Positions 11,517-24,509 of a stretch of 64,000 nucleotides of DNA are shown piece by piece. The stretch is taken from contig NC_052353.1 of assembly GCF_009727055.1 (NCBI RefSeq), positions 42,356,623-42,420,622 on the forward strand, in the 5' to 3' direction. Source of the stretch: Benincasa hispida (Eukaryota > Streptophyta > Magnoliopsida > Cucurbitales > Cucurbitaceae). How positions within the stretch are numbered: position 1 is the first letter of the stretch; each line of letters opens with the position of its first letter. Position numbers and translations under genes: made by a program. The notes under the pieces are model-generated. The model saw only the letters and a program-made list of their open reading frames with translations. It searched no databases and was not told the origin of the DNA.

Positions 11517-12786
11517 CTCTAATAGATTTGTCGTCATCCACCCATATCTGAACCCTCCATCATGTACTTGAGTCCATTGCTGTATACCAATGTTGTAAAA
11601 AAAAAGTTAGACAACTCTGATTTATTCTTTTGATATCTTCAATTGCTTTATTGATCTTCCAAATTTGAAACTGACACTCGGCACAATAAACATAATTTTT
11701 TAATGTATTAAATTTGTACTTTTTATTAAAGAAACGATTGTGACATTTTGGTCCCGTCCAACCATTTGTTGGATTGTTCACTGCTGCAATTATGCCAGCA
11801 TGTCGATCTGAAATTAAATACACCTCTTCGTGTATTACAATTTCTCTCCAGTGTTTCAGGAACCATCCCCATGAATCTGCAGACTCTTCATCTGCAACAG
11901 CAAATGCAAGTGGAAGAAGATGCACGTTCGAATCAACTGATGTAGCAATCAGCAATTTTTCTCGATATTTCCTATACAAGTGGGTACCATCTATCTAAAT
12001 TATTGGCCGATATTTATTAGCTTCTATACAAGGGCCAAATGCCCAAAATACAACAGTTAGGATAACATGGCCTTCAGTAAGCGTTTCTTTCACTTTCCAC
12101 TCTACACGTGTTCCGGAATTGGTCTGCTTAACCATATACAACCATTTGAGTAACAATTTGTAAGACTCATCCCAATCACCGAACAATTTAGCCAAACGCT
12201 TTTCTTTTGCTCTCCTATACCCTATGGTAAGGAACATGATATCCAAATTTTGATTTGATATCGGACTGCAGTGTGCCACACTGATAGATGATTTTTCTCT
12301 TACGGCATCACAGAACTCTAATGCAATCATTGATGAATCCAATTGCCTATGACTTTGACTCAATTCTGAATAAAAACATATACGTTGCTTATCATACTTA
12401 GTGATCTCGAACAAGTCATGTGATTTTTTCTTTATTGCACGAAGTCTCCATTTGTAATCTTCTTCCCACTTCTTACACCGAATTGTCCAAATCGTCGGTG
12501 TCGATTCCACAATCTCATATGGTGCGTGACATTTAATAGCAAAATATTTGACCGCGTATTGTAGCATTTCTTTGTCTTGATAAATCATCCTTTTATACAA
12601 CTGAGTATTGTCAACGTCCATAGGGGCTACAATTGGGTCATGTTCTCGAATGTTATCTAGTACATTCATATCCAACTCGTTGAATGTATCTGAAGGTAAC
12701 TCATGTTCACGACCATCGAAATCCAACTCTTCAAATTCATCGTCTGTTTTTGTTTTGAAATCTCTATATTGATTGTTAGTCGCCAT
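11517..12786 (-). pseudogene. MULE transposase (MURA type), frameshifted
   Basis: The first frame (12,786 down to 11,995, 263 residues) has an acidic N-terminus and then the Mutator DNA-binding region (YAIKCHAPY..., then CKKW...WRLRA), the N-terminal half of MURA-family transposases. It stops at 11,995. The next conserved block, DGTHLYRKYREKLL, continues in another frame at about 11,994, so one indel broke the gene there. The catalytic core follows: D of DGTH, D of LISDRHAGI (about 11,805-11,830), and E of NLLECINGV (codon 11,517-11,519), i.e. all three DDE acids are still spelled. Another frame change lies between 11,770 and 11,580. Transposition would need an autonomous partner. Confidence 0.85.
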
Positions 12787-13309
12787 ATCTTTATTATCAC
12801 ATGGCGATGCAACTGACTATAGATCAGGATCAATACATTTAGTTGTATTTTCAAACTGATTGGATGGTGCATTCAAGTTTTTATCCAACCCTATCCTATT
12901 TACATTTACATACAAATGCACTAAATTCGATAGTGGCATTGCGATTGAGAACATCAAGTTCATAGCTTGTGCATTCGGAATAGGGAATGACATAAACCTA
13001 CAGATCCTGATGGTTCTAGGTTATGATGTCTATATATTATTTCTAACTGATTTGTTCCCATATCTACACTAGTGACATCCCAACCATTCCACCACTGTTC
13101 ACATTTATGCTAAAACCCCTACTTGGGGTTGGTCCGAGTCAACTCCATCAATATCATCAATCATAGTACCATTTTGTAAACAAAATAAATCCCAAACATT
13201 TGTCTGCCATTTTTTTTTTAAAAAAAAAAGACAAACAATACATTACAAATTACTAATTGTTCTACTAATTATCAAACTTAAACAAAAACAAATCACAGTA
13301 AAAATCACA

Positions 13310-14020
13310 ATAAGAAATATATATAAGAAATATAAGAAATATATTTAAAAAATCACAATAAGGTAAACTTTTTTAAACTATTTTTAAACATAACAATAAA
13401 TTAAACTTTTTATAACTATTTTTAAACATAACAACAAATTAAACTTTTCAAATCTCATAAGAAATATATACAAAAAAAATCACAATAACTTTGTATTAAA
13501 CTAAAAATATTAAAGTTTTTAAACTATAAACATCAACTTTTTAAACATAACAATAAGGTAAACTTTTTTAAACTATTTTTTCAAATTTAATACAAAACAA
13601 ATAAAATAAAATATTATAAGAAATATATTTAAAAAATCACAATAATTTTGTATTAAACTAAAAATATTAAAAATTTTAAATTATAAACATCAACTTTTTA
13701 AACATAACATAAGATAAACTTTTTAACCTATTTTTTTAAATTTAATACTAAAAAAATAAAATATCATGAGAAATATATTTTAAAAAATCACAATAATTTT
13801 GTATTAAACTAAAAATATTAAGGTTTATGAACATCAACTTTTTAAACATAAAAATAAATTAAACTTTTTAAACTATTTTAAACTATATTTTCAAAATTAA
13901 TACTAAAAAAGTCAAATATCATAAGGAATATATTTCATAAATCACAATAATTTTGTATTGAACTAAAAATATTAAAGCATAAACATCAACTTTTTAAACA
14001 TAACAATAAACTATACTTAA
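13310..14020. repeat. Tandem array of about 150-bp AT-rich units inside the MULE
   Basis: The phrase aactttttaaacataa recurs at about 13,533, 13,692, 13,827 and 13,989. Between copies the same order is kept: taaacttttt, aactatttt, aaatttaata, aaatat, aagaaatatattt, aaaaatcacaataa, ttttgtatt and aactaaaaatatt. At least four units of 135-160 bp are present, plus a partial one. They lie between the transposase start and the right terminus, i.e. in the element's 5' region. Confidence 0.75.
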
Positions 14021-14559
14021 ATACAAAGAAAAACAAACAAAATATGAATAAAATTAACATGTTGGTATAACATAATATAAGTAAGATTAACATTAATAAC
14101 AACAACTAAGATTAACACTAATAGAGAAAGAACTACTAACATCAATATGTAAATATTATTGAATTCAACAACTACTAAAAAATTAACATTATAGATCTAC
14201 TAAATATAAAAAACCTAGCAATAAATAAACATTAAACTCACAAATTTAATAGTAGTTTTACTTTTTTTCCCCCAAAGTGACTGACAATGATCTCTCTTTT
14301 CTCTGTTATCCGACAAAAAAAACTATGAAAAAAATAAAATATTATGAGAATATGGATCTACAACAAAAACTATGAAAAAAACAAAATATTATGAGAATAT
14401 AAGAATTTTGTTAACGTTACCTCTTTTTTGTTCTTTGTTTCCCAAACAGCAACAAAAACTATAAAAAGAATATAATAGTATGAGAATAGGAACAAAATTT
14501 ACAATTATTTAAAAAAAATGAAATTTTGTATAGTAAAAGTACAAACCTCACAATTTAAT

Positions 14560-15060
14560 GGACGAATGTGGGAGACGAAGAAGATTTGATGGTGAAGAAA
14601 TGAACAAGGCAGAAGTAAATTTGTAGGAATTTTAATTAGGTTGGAAGAAGGCAGAAATGAAGAAATGAAGAAATAAAGATTGAAGAAGGCAGAAGCAAAT
14701 TTCGAAGGAAAGAAGGCAGAGCATATGTGAGAAATGAGAAGTGAGAAGGAGAGGGGGTTAAAAAGTTGTAGGTCGAGTTTTGAAAACTTGATCCACGGGA
14801 ATTAAGTTCGGCAGAGAAGGCGTTGGGAAATTGAAGATCGATGGGACAAGACGCGAGATGATGGGACGAGACGCTGACAGAATCTCTACGAATGAGGTCG
14901 AGGGTTGAACACTTGACCTCTTCTTTAATTTTTGTAGGTCGAGGGTTGAACACTCGACCTTTTCTTTAATTTTTGTACGCCGACTGTTCAACCCTTGACA
15001 TCTTCTTTAACTTCTTTTAGGTCAAGGGTTGAACCATCAACACAATATTTTATACAAAAT
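14560..15060 (-). other. MULE 5' region with repeated gtcgagggttgaac motifs
   Basis: The phrase aggtcgagggttgaac(a) or a close variant occurs three to four times at 14,895-15,030, and ggtcgagttttgaa once at about 14,772. They form subterminal direct and inverted repeats resembling the left-end gtcgagtcttcaaaattcga. Minus-strand ORFs here (14,636-14,953 and 14,758-14,991) overlap in different frames and show no domain; I do not call them genes. Confidence 0.5.
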
Positions 15061-15358
15061 CTCAACCTCGAAAACTCCAAAACAACCCTAAATTTCTAAA
15101 TACTTTCAAAACAACCATATTTCTCTAAATACTTTTCCTATTCACAATATTTAGGGAAAAAAAAACTCCGAATGAGGGAGAGACAATTTAGGAACGAAAC
15201 TAATTAGGGATTATTATGGGGTGTATTTTAAAAATAATGAATTTAACCATAAGATTATCCAATATTTTTAAATATATATATGACCATTGGAGTGTATCGT
15301 GTAACGATCGGAAAGGTAAATTGTCCTAGGTGACTAGGAGTATCACATGTTGGATTGG

Positions 15359-18300
15359 ATTGAGACTGAAGATTTTTTAGACCAACCGTAATAATTTAGT
15401 TGGTCTCGTTGGCGACCAAATAGACAATGAAACCTTTAAACCAATCTAATCTAATTCTTAAAATTTCGAGTTGAGTTGGATTAGGTTGTTGAGTTTTTTT
15501 TTTTTTTTTTTTTTTTTGGAAAAAGTCATACATATCTAATCAAATCGAAACCTTAAAACTCAAAATTAAAATTAAAATTTTACAAACTTTTCGGGGTAAT
15601 TGTTTTAAATGACAGTATTACTGAAGATATTTTCAAATATAGCAAAATGTCATTGTCGAATCATAATAGACATTGACATTATGTTATATTTGTAAATAAA
15701 TTAGCTTATTTTTCTATATTTGAAAATAATCTATTTTTTAATTTATTATTTTATTTCTTTTTTAATTTAACCGAAATTCGAGTTGTATTGAGTAAAAAAG
15801 AAAATTAATTTGAAAACACGACTTGAACTAAAAATTTGAAAAAAGAAAATCCAAATCCAAATCAGATGGAAAAAATTTATAGACCAATCTGAATTAAAAA
15901 TCTCATTAAAATTAAATCTAACCCAAAATGAAACTTTTCTAACCTAACTCTTACGTTTAGGGTTTAGTAACTAAAAAAACGAGGCCTTAATTTATCGACT
16001 CATTTGATCCTAACCATTCTTAATGCTCAAATAGTTAGATATATCTCATATAAATTTGAATTCTTAGTGATGTCATATTATTCAATTTTTTTTCATGTTG
16101 TCATATATATTTGTATATTAAACAAAAATATGGCACACTATTTAATTTTTCCTTAACCTTAAAAAATAAACTACTTTTAATTTAGAAAATTTGTATAAAT
16201 TTATTATAAGAATGAAATTCGAAACATTTAATTGAAACCAAGGTATAAAATATCGATGTAGATGAAAATATCAGATCTTAATTTTACAAAAACATCAATA
16301 CAAATATCGATAAAATGTCGATCAATGAACGTGTATAAAAAAATGATAAAATCATAAGATTCAAAAAAATAAATTTAAATTAGTAAATAAACATTTGTGA
16401 ATTTTAAACGAATTAACTTATTTATTATTTATATTATTTTTACATTAGTGATATTTTGTTATTTATTATATGTTTTCTAGACTTTTTTTTGAAAATTTTG
16501 ATTTACTTCTGGTGTCGATGTTAAATCTATAAAAATATTGAAATATTGAAAATATATAACAAATCGGACGACGAATGTTTGAGATATAAAATCAATATAT
16601 CTATATGGATGTAGGTATCTATAGGAAATCATATAAAGGTGATGTGATGTTATTATTTTAGATTTATATATATATATATTTTGACGTGTCATTCAAAAAT
16701 TAAATATTATCGTTTTAATTTTATAATGTATTTTTTTCTAATTTTTAAAATACAAGATTCTTTAGTGTTTATTATGGGGTAAATTCTTCTCTTAACGTGG
16801 ATGGCCAGTAGGCCGCAAGTAGGCCGTACTTAGGTGTTAGGATTAAATGAGCTTACCAATTCTACAACCACAAATCATTGTATGAAAACAAATTTAGAAT
16901 ATAATCCACCAATTTTATAGAAATATTGATAAAATATCGATAAAGTGTTGATGTCGATGTGAAATAAATTTATGAGAATAATAAGTTAAAAGAAATTAAA
17001 TTAATAATATATTTTGTTCACATGGGGTTTTCTGAGAAACGTATTTCGTAGAGTTGAACTTGAGTTAGTGTTGGTGTTGATTTAATGCAATGTGGTTCGA
17101 TCTCTAGTACTTGATCCTCTGGTTCTCTCTCCGTTGAATGGATGTGCTTGACTTGAAAAAGAAAAATATCGAACGTTCTTGAAGTAGGAGGATGAATTCT
17201 CTCTGGACTTTCTGGAAGAGTTTTTCTATTTATAGGTCTCTCTAGTGGGCTTCATAGGCGTGGGCTAGTTGGTCCATGGTTTGGACTTGATTGGCCCATG
17301 GGCCTGGCCTTTGAGCCTAATTAATTGGACTTAGGTCCGATCTTTGGGCCCTATTAATTGAATTTTGGCCTATTTTGATGCCTAAATTAAACCCACATTT
17401 GGGCATAACTGGACCAACGCCCAAATTATAACGCCAAATTGGACGAAATTAATTTTACTCAACCTAAGCTTATGATGAAAACACGTGACGTCATCAAAAT
17501 TTGTCTTCGACTTCAATTTGGGACACATGTCAACTCTTAACTGGTCCCAAATTTTATGATTTTTGGAATTTCATCATTAATTTAGTAAATGACGTGGCGA
17601 TCCGTGATTGATCCGAAATTTCTCCTCCAACATATTTTTATTATGTTTTTTAAACAAATTAAAAGATTTATTATGTATATTATATTTACATTTGTATCAT
17701 TTTATTGCTTACTCTCTATGTTGGCGTGGAAACTAGCACAAGAGTTGTTAGGTGTTCTTCATAGAGAGAGTTATAATTTCTCTCCTTAGAGTTACTTACT
17801 CGTCTTTGGCTCCTTGGATTATCGAAATGGGGCTATCTATAAGACTCATCCTCTGACACTTGCTTAGGGTTATGAATTATGTGTAATACCGACAATGTCA
17901 GGTTAGTTGTGACCCTTTAGATTACAGAGAGTGACAAACTCACGATTATTTTCCTTTCGGGATGATTCCTCGAGCTCATCTGATTGACCTGGAACCCAAA
18001 AGTCCAACTTTTTTGCTTTTGGGATAATGCTAGGTCCCCAATGGTGCCTCCGAATTTTCTTACGTATAGGCTCGCTCATGAACGACCTTGCTTAGGGCAA
18101 CGCTCAATACTTTCTATGTTTCTTTGATTTTTTTTAACAATATAATAGAAATATCGGTTCACCCTCGTGTCAATATAGAACTCAATGAAATGTGGAAGCA
18201 TCAATGAAAATGTTTACATATAGATGAAAATTTAATACCATGATCACAACGATTTCTCGCTACACAAAACAACCCAATGCATATAGGTGATATCAACTAG

Positions 18301-19037
18301 AAGAATAATGTTGTATTAAAAAAACTGACAAAATAGACCGATTTCAAACTATTTAATTTGAAGAAGAAAAAAAAGGTCATATCTTTATCATTATTGGAAC
18401 GTGTCTCTTAGAGAATTCATTTAGTTGAAATGTGTTTCTCAAAGAAACACATTTATTTGAAGTTAAGGTTACATTTAGGATATTTATACAAAAATGTATC
18501 TTTTGAATGAACCTAACTTATCACTCTGTCAGCGTCCTGCAAAAATATGTATCTCTCACTAGCTTAAAATAAGGACAAGGTTACATCTGTTTAAGAGATA
18601 GATTTAGTGACATATATATTGATGAAGCTTTCTGAAGATGAGTAAATGCAATTGCAAGTGTACAATATCTCTAACAAGGAATATATGAACAAATTCTCAA
18701 GTATATGCATCATCTCCTCATAAACTATATGTATGTAAGCAAAAGTTATGAAAATGTATATTAAATTGCAACTTAATGACAACCAATAATAATTGTTGCT
18801 TGTTGTGAGTAAAAAGTAACCATGGTGCAATAAAAAAAATATAGTGATGCAAATAAAGATATCAAAGGAAGGAAAATTGATACAACTATGTTTTCTTTTT
18901 CTTTTTAAATAAATACTTTATAAAAGTCCCAAGGTTAAGGGATAAATAAGGATAAAATTAAATATTAATTACATTTAAAAAACTGATTGAAGAAACAAGT
19001 GTCTTTTGAATTGGAAGTGACAAAAAAAAAAAAAAAA
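15359..19037. repeat. Tandem duplication unit C1 (about 3.06 kb plus inserted LTR)
   Basis: From a ttgagactgaag...ttttttag start to a poly(A) end near 19,037, this block matches 19,039-21,990 in order and orientation. Shared landmarks include ttggtctcgttgg, aggccgtacttaggtgttag, a ctcgtctt(t)agctccttgg block, and a long well-conserved tail (agtatatgcatcatctcctc at 18,698). The only large difference is the solo LTR at 17,015-17,632, present only here. No domain-bearing ORF was found in either copy. Confidence 0.85.
17010..17637 (-). mobile_element. Solo LTR (gypsy-like) with perfect 5-bp target duplication
   Basis: The element occupies 17,015-17,632 (618 bp). It starts TGTTCACA and ends CTCCAACA on the plus strand, and is flanked by tattt at 17,010-17,014 and again at 17,633-17,637. 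Reading the minus strand, it starts TGTTGGAGGAG and has a good TATA box (cctataaatag, near 17,238), so its transcription direction is minus. The parallel copy C2 has the empty site, continuous around 20,598-20,612, which confirms insertion after the duplication. There is no internal region or second LTR: the usual result of LTR-LTR recombination. Confidence 0.85.
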
Positions 19038-19038
19038 T

Positions 19039-21990
19039 ATTGAGTCTCAAGAATTTTTAGATCAATCCTAATAATTTTAATTGGTCTCGTTGGCTACCAA
19101 ATAAACAATGAAATCTTCAAACCAATCCAATATGAGACCTTCAAATCAATCCAACCCAATTCTTAAAATTTCGGATTGAGTTGAATTGGGTTGTTGAATT
19201 TTTACTTTAAAAAATAATAATAAAAAACATCTAATCTAATCAAAACCCTAAAACTCAAAACAAGAATTAAAATTTTACAAACTTTTTAGGATAATTATTT
19301 TAAATGACAATATTACTGAAAATATTTTTAAATATAGTAGATTGTCACTGTCTTACATTAACCGTTCGTGACATTTTGTTATATTCGTAAATAAATTAGT
19401 TTATTTTTTTATATTTGAAAATAACCATACTTTTTAACTTGTTATTTTTCTTTTTTAGTTTAACTGAAATTCAGTTGGGTTATGTGGAGGCAAAAATAAA
19501 TAAATAAATAAATTTGAGAACACAACTTGAACTAAAAGTCTAAAAAAAAATATCAAATCCAAATGAGATGGAAAAAATTTATAACCCAATCTGAATTAAA
19601 AATCTTATTAAAATCAAATATAACCCAAAATGAAAATTTTCTTTAACCCAACTCTTACGTTTGGGTTGAGTAATTAAAAAAAGAAAAAAAAGAAATGGGG
19701 CCTTAATTTATCGACTCATTTGATCCTAACTATTTTAATTGCTATTTCATACCTGTTCAATTAGTCAGATATATCTGATATTTCCTTCTCATAAATTTGA
19801 ATTCACAGTGATGTAATATTATTCAATTTTTTTTATGCTGTCATAGAAATTTTTGTATTAAACAAAAATATGACACATTTAATTTAACTTTTACTTAACC
19901 TTAAAAAATAAACAACTTTTAACTTAGAAAATTTGTACAAGTTTGTAATATGAGTGAAATCCGAAACATTTCATTGTAATTATGGTATAAAATGCGAATA
20001 TAGATGAAAATATCGATAAAATATCAATCAAAATATTTTTTAAAAAATTATAAAGCATAAGATTAAAAAAAATAAATTTAAATTAGTAAATAAATTTTTT
20101 TGTGAATTTTAAACCAGTTAATTTATCTATTATTTATATTATTTTTATATTAGTGATATTTTGTTATTTATTTTATGTTTTGGTGATTTCTTTTAGTATA
20201 TCGTTTCACTTCTCGTATATGTTAAATATCAACCAAAGTATTAATGTGAGTCGAAAATTCAATATTATGATTTTAATTTTATTATGTATTTTTTTCGAAA
20301 TTATAAAATAGAAGATTCTTTAGTATTTATTATGGGGGTAAATTCTTCTCCTAATGTAAGCCACGTGGATGGCAGGTAGGCCGTACTTAGGTGTTAGGAT
20401 TAAGAGCTTACCAATTCTACTTCCTGAAATCACTATAAAAAAACAAATTAAGTACATTACATTTGCTGGGCTATAATTACAACCCACGAATTCTACGCAA
20501 ATGTCGATAAAGTGTTGATGTGGATTAATTTTTGGAAAATCAAAATTAATCTTTTAGAAAATTTATGAGAAAAAAAAATTAAATTAATAATATATTTTAT
20601 CATAACTTTAGTTAAAAGATTTATTATGTATACTATATTTACATTTGTGTCATTTTGTAGATTACTCTTCTTCCTTTTTCATTTTTTTTTCCTGTTGTTG
20701 GGTGCTCCTCACTCACATAGAGAGTTATACTTTCTCCTTAGAGTTATTTACTCGTCTTAGCTCCTTGGGTTGTCGAAATGTGAATATTTATAAGATCAAC
20801 TCTCTGATACTTGCTTGGGGTTACAAATTACATGTAATACCGATAGTGTTAGGATGGTTGCGATCTTTTAGATTGTTGTACGCTAGTGACGAGTTAAGTT
20901 CAGTTATTTTCCTTTTGGTATGACTCTCGAGCTTGTTTGATCAACCTAAAACCCAAGAGTCTAGCTTTTTTCCTTTTGGGACAACGCTAGGTCTCCCATG
21001 GTGCCTCCTAATTTCCTTAGGTTTGGGCTCACTCGTGGATTTTTAGCTTTGCTTGAGTCAACCCTCAAACCCTTTTATGTTTCATGGTCTTTTTAACGAT
21101 ATAATGAAAATATCGGTTCATCCCTCATGTCGATATCGAACCTATGGAAATGTGGAAACATCAATGAAAATGTCGACATGTCGATGAAAATTTAAACCGT
21201 CGTCACAAAGAATTCTCTTAACCCAAAACAACCCAATGCATATATGTGAGATCAACTAGAAGAATAATGTTGTATTAAAAAAAATGACAAAAATAGGTAG
21301 ATTGAAAACTATTTAATTTGAAACAAATTAGGGTAATATTTTTATCATTATTGGAACGCGTTTTTTAGAGAATTCATTTAGTTGAAATGTGTCTCTCAAA
21401 TAGACACATTCATTTGAAATTAATGTTATATTTAGGATGTTTATACAAAATGTATCTCTTGAATGAACCTAACTTATCACACGTCGCCAACTTTCTATCA
21501 AAGTATGCGTCTCTCAATAACTTAAAATAAGGATAAAGTTGCATCTATTTAGGAAATGGATTTAGTTACACATGCACACTGACGAAATTTCTTTCTCAAG
21601 ATGGGTAAATGCAATTGCAAAGGTACAATATCACAAACAAGGAATATATGAACAAATTCTCAAGTATATGCATCATCTCCTCATAAACTATATGTATGTA
21701 TGCAAAAGTTGTGAAAATGTATATCAAATTGCAACTTAATGATAACCAATAATAAATGTTGCTTCATGTGAGTAAAAATTAACCATGATGCAATAAAAAA
21801 TGGTGATGCAAATAAAGATATCAAAGGAAGGAAAACCGATACAACTATGTTTTCTTTTTCTTTTTAAACAAATATTTTATAAAATGAGGACAAAAATCAA
21901 TATTAATTACATTTAAAAATTGATTGAAAAAACAACCGATCCCAAACCCTTTGCAAGTCTGCCAAATTGGAAGAGATAAAAAAAAAAATG
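19039..21990. repeat. Tandem duplication unit C2 (about 2.95 kb)
   Basis: This is the second copy of the unit at 15,359-19,037, starting ttgagtctcaag...tttttag and ending at a poly(A)/gagactta boundary. It lacks the solo LTR found in C1 and differs by scattered substitutions and small indels. The short ORFs at 20,102-20,311 and 20,645-20,923 have no counterpart frame conservation in C1, so they are judged non-coding. Confidence 0.85.
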
Positions 21991-22814
21991 AGACTTAAAC
22001 TAAGTCCTATAACTAGTTGTATAGTGAATAACACGAGAACAAAAAGAGAAAGAGACATTTTTTTTAAATGACTTCTGAAAAAATAAAATATATATTTACT
22101 TTATATATGACATATTAGATTGATTATCAGACATTCTTTTTTTACCTTGAATAAGTCTAATTTATAAACAACACTTTTTAAGTAAGCTGACTAAACTAAA
22201 ATTGAATATCATTTGTTTTAAATTTTAGTTTAGTAATTTGTACCTTCTACTTCAAATTCAACTTGAATTCAACTATTCTTTCAAACAATTTTAAAGTAAT
22301 ATTTATTTTTCATAAATTTTGAAATGCGTTTATTAAAATAGATTTTTTTAAATAAAAATTACAAAATTGTTTTCCCTAATTTAGACTAAACAACATATAT
22401 TTCACGATAATGAAATCTATTTGTTGTTCGGCGGTCAAGACTCAAGACAGTTGTTGGTTATATCTACTTTCACTAGAGTTTGAATCTCAAAATTGTCTTA
22501 AGAAACAATATGAATACATTGAATTTAGATTATTTTTTTCATCATTTCTTTATCTTCCTACAATTTTCTCTCACAAAAATAAGATTGTTTTCTTGTATTT
22601 TGTTCGTGTTTTTATTTTTTTTGTGATTTAATAAGTTTTTTTTAGATCGACATCAATTGACATGATTTTTCTCTTTAGAAGATAAAAATTTGGTCTCCAT
22701 CCCCATAATTATTGCACTAAAAAATAGGACCATTTGCTTTTTTTTTTTAAACAAAAATATTTTGTCATGTCAATCATTTAATAAGTATAGAATATGTAAA
22801 TTAAAATAGAAAAA

Positions 22815-23345
22815 TACATTTTTGGTCCCTATGTTTTGAATTAGTTTCTATTTGATCCATCGGATTTCAAACGTTACACATGTAAGTTTTGAGATTTGTT
22901 TAAGTTTCAAAATGTTATAATTTTATTTTTGAGATTTGAATTTTGTTTCAATTTGATCCATAGGTTTCAAGATTTTACATTTTAACCTCAATTTTCATTA
23001 AATACTCACTTTTCAATTAATTGATGACAAATAATTATGAAATATAATTTTAAAAGTGATAAAAATAGTGAAACTTAATTGATTATAACTTTTTTTTAAT
23101 GATTTTTAATTTATTAACATAAGTTAATACTAAGTTCAAAAAATGAGTATTTTAGTAAATAACCGATGTTAGTGATCAAATTGAAGCAAAACTCAAATGT
23201 CAAGAATAAAATTATAATATTTTGAAACTTAAGGACTAAATTGATACAAAACTCAAAACTTGAGTACTAAATACATAATATTTTGAAACTCAAAGACTAA
23301 ATAGAAACTAAACCCAAAACCTAAGGATCAAATAGGTAGTTTTCC
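22815..23345. mobile_element. Foldback element FB1, second copy
   Basis: The left arm (tttttggtccctatgttttg from 22,818) is mirrored by aaacctaaggatcaaatagg near 23,315-23,340. Structure and internal order are the same as at 675-1,235, with a shorter centre. Confidence 0.65.
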
Positions 23346-23578
23346 CAATTAAAATTAAGTTCTCCCTAAACTTTTTTTTGAACTTTAAAAAATGATTAAT
23401 AGGTTTTTTCTTTAAAAAAAAAATTTGTGTTTTTGTGTCCAATTAGGTACCTGACATAATCAAAAAGTTTAAAAATTAACTTATCTAGTTAGTATAAAAT
23501 TGAATTTTAAGTCTTAGAACCTATTCTTTAAAAAAAAAAAAAAAAAGTCTTAGAGCATTAAAAACCATCAATTTTATG

Positions 23579-24389
23579 GAAAATTATCAGAAATAACGCT
23601 AATAAGTTTTTGCTTTTCAAAACTAGTACACTTTTTAAATTTTGTTAAACTAGTTTTTCTTAGTCCATCTTGAGCGAGATGAAACATCGAGATTTAGTTT
23701 TAAAAAAATGAACTTTTTCTAACTTATCATTGTTTTGGGCCTTCTCGGTGAAATCTTAGACAGTATTAATCCCGAGATTCTACTAAAATTTCCAAATATT
23801 ATATAATCTTTCCAAAAATTATATTTTATTTCAAAATTTCTCCAAATTAATTAACTTTTACCAAATATTATATCAATTTTTTACATAAATTTTCAAATCT
23901 GTACCCTAATTTTTGTTTCCGTAATTATATGAATTTCCAGATTTATAAATGAATTTACCTATTATGATTTTTCAAATGGATCACAAGTGTACCGTGTCTT
24001 TAAATTTTGTAGATAAAAAATTTAAGATTTGGGAAAACATAAAGAATCTCAATATTAATTTTACTTGAAATTCTTTATATCTCCCAAAAATTTCTCAAAT
24101 TTTTGGCCAAAATTTGATCGTTGCGTTGAAAAATTTGAAAAATTAGGTAGATATATAAAATATGAAAAAATTATATAATATTTAGAAAAATTGATAGAAT
24201 CCCAGTGTTAACTGCCCCAGCTTTGACTGAAAAAACCACAATAAGTCCGTAAAAGTTAATTTTTTATGTAAATCTTGATGGGTCATCTCAGGCAAGATGG
24301 ACCAAGAAAAACTATTGTAACAAATTTTCAAAAAATGTGATAGTTTTAAAAGATCAATACTTGAGGAAACTATTTTTGATAATTTCTCC
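23579..24389. mobile_element. Foldback element FB2, second copy
   Basis: It begins ggaaaattatcagaaataac and ends tttttgataatttctcc, which are reverse complements. The inner tagtttttcttagtccatct (23,650) pairs with agatggaccaagaaaaacta (24,295). It parallels 1,433-2,307. Confidence 0.65.
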
Positions 24390-24509
24390 AATTTATGTCT
24401 ATTATGCCCGTGATTTCTTTTAAAAAAATATGTAATAGATCAAGGACCTCGAGACATAAATTTAAGAACTCAAAGATCTATTAGACATAAAATTAAAAGT
24501 CTATTAACT

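Larger units (their letters stand above)
9718..15151 (-). mobile_element. Mutator-like element (MULE), about 5.4 kb, degenerate
   Basis: The ends form imperfect terminal inverted repeats. Starting at 9,718 and, on the other strand, at 15,151, some 54 bp align without gaps (for example aaaagtattta and gttgtttt in both), with about a quarter of positions different. Subterminal gtcgag/ttcgacc palindromes follow on both sides (9,806-9,850; 14,895-15,030). Inside, on the minus strand, are a broken MURA-type transposase, a SWIM zinc finger and a plant-mobile-domain segment. A tandem repeat array (13,310-14,020) lies upstream of the transposase. The flanking ggagaaaaa (about 9,702) and gggaaaaaa (about 15,154) could be a decayed 9-bp target duplication, but this is weak. 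Confidence 0.8.

Noticed and set aside
14636..14991. Two overlapping minus-strand ORFs (105 and 77 codons) near the MULE right end
   Set aside because: They come from the gtcgagggttgaac repeats and overlap in different frames; they are more simply the element's leader.
20645..20923. 92-codon ORF in duplication unit C2
   Set aside because: The corresponding frame in C1 (about 17,700-18,000) is interrupted differently, so there is no sign of coding constraint.
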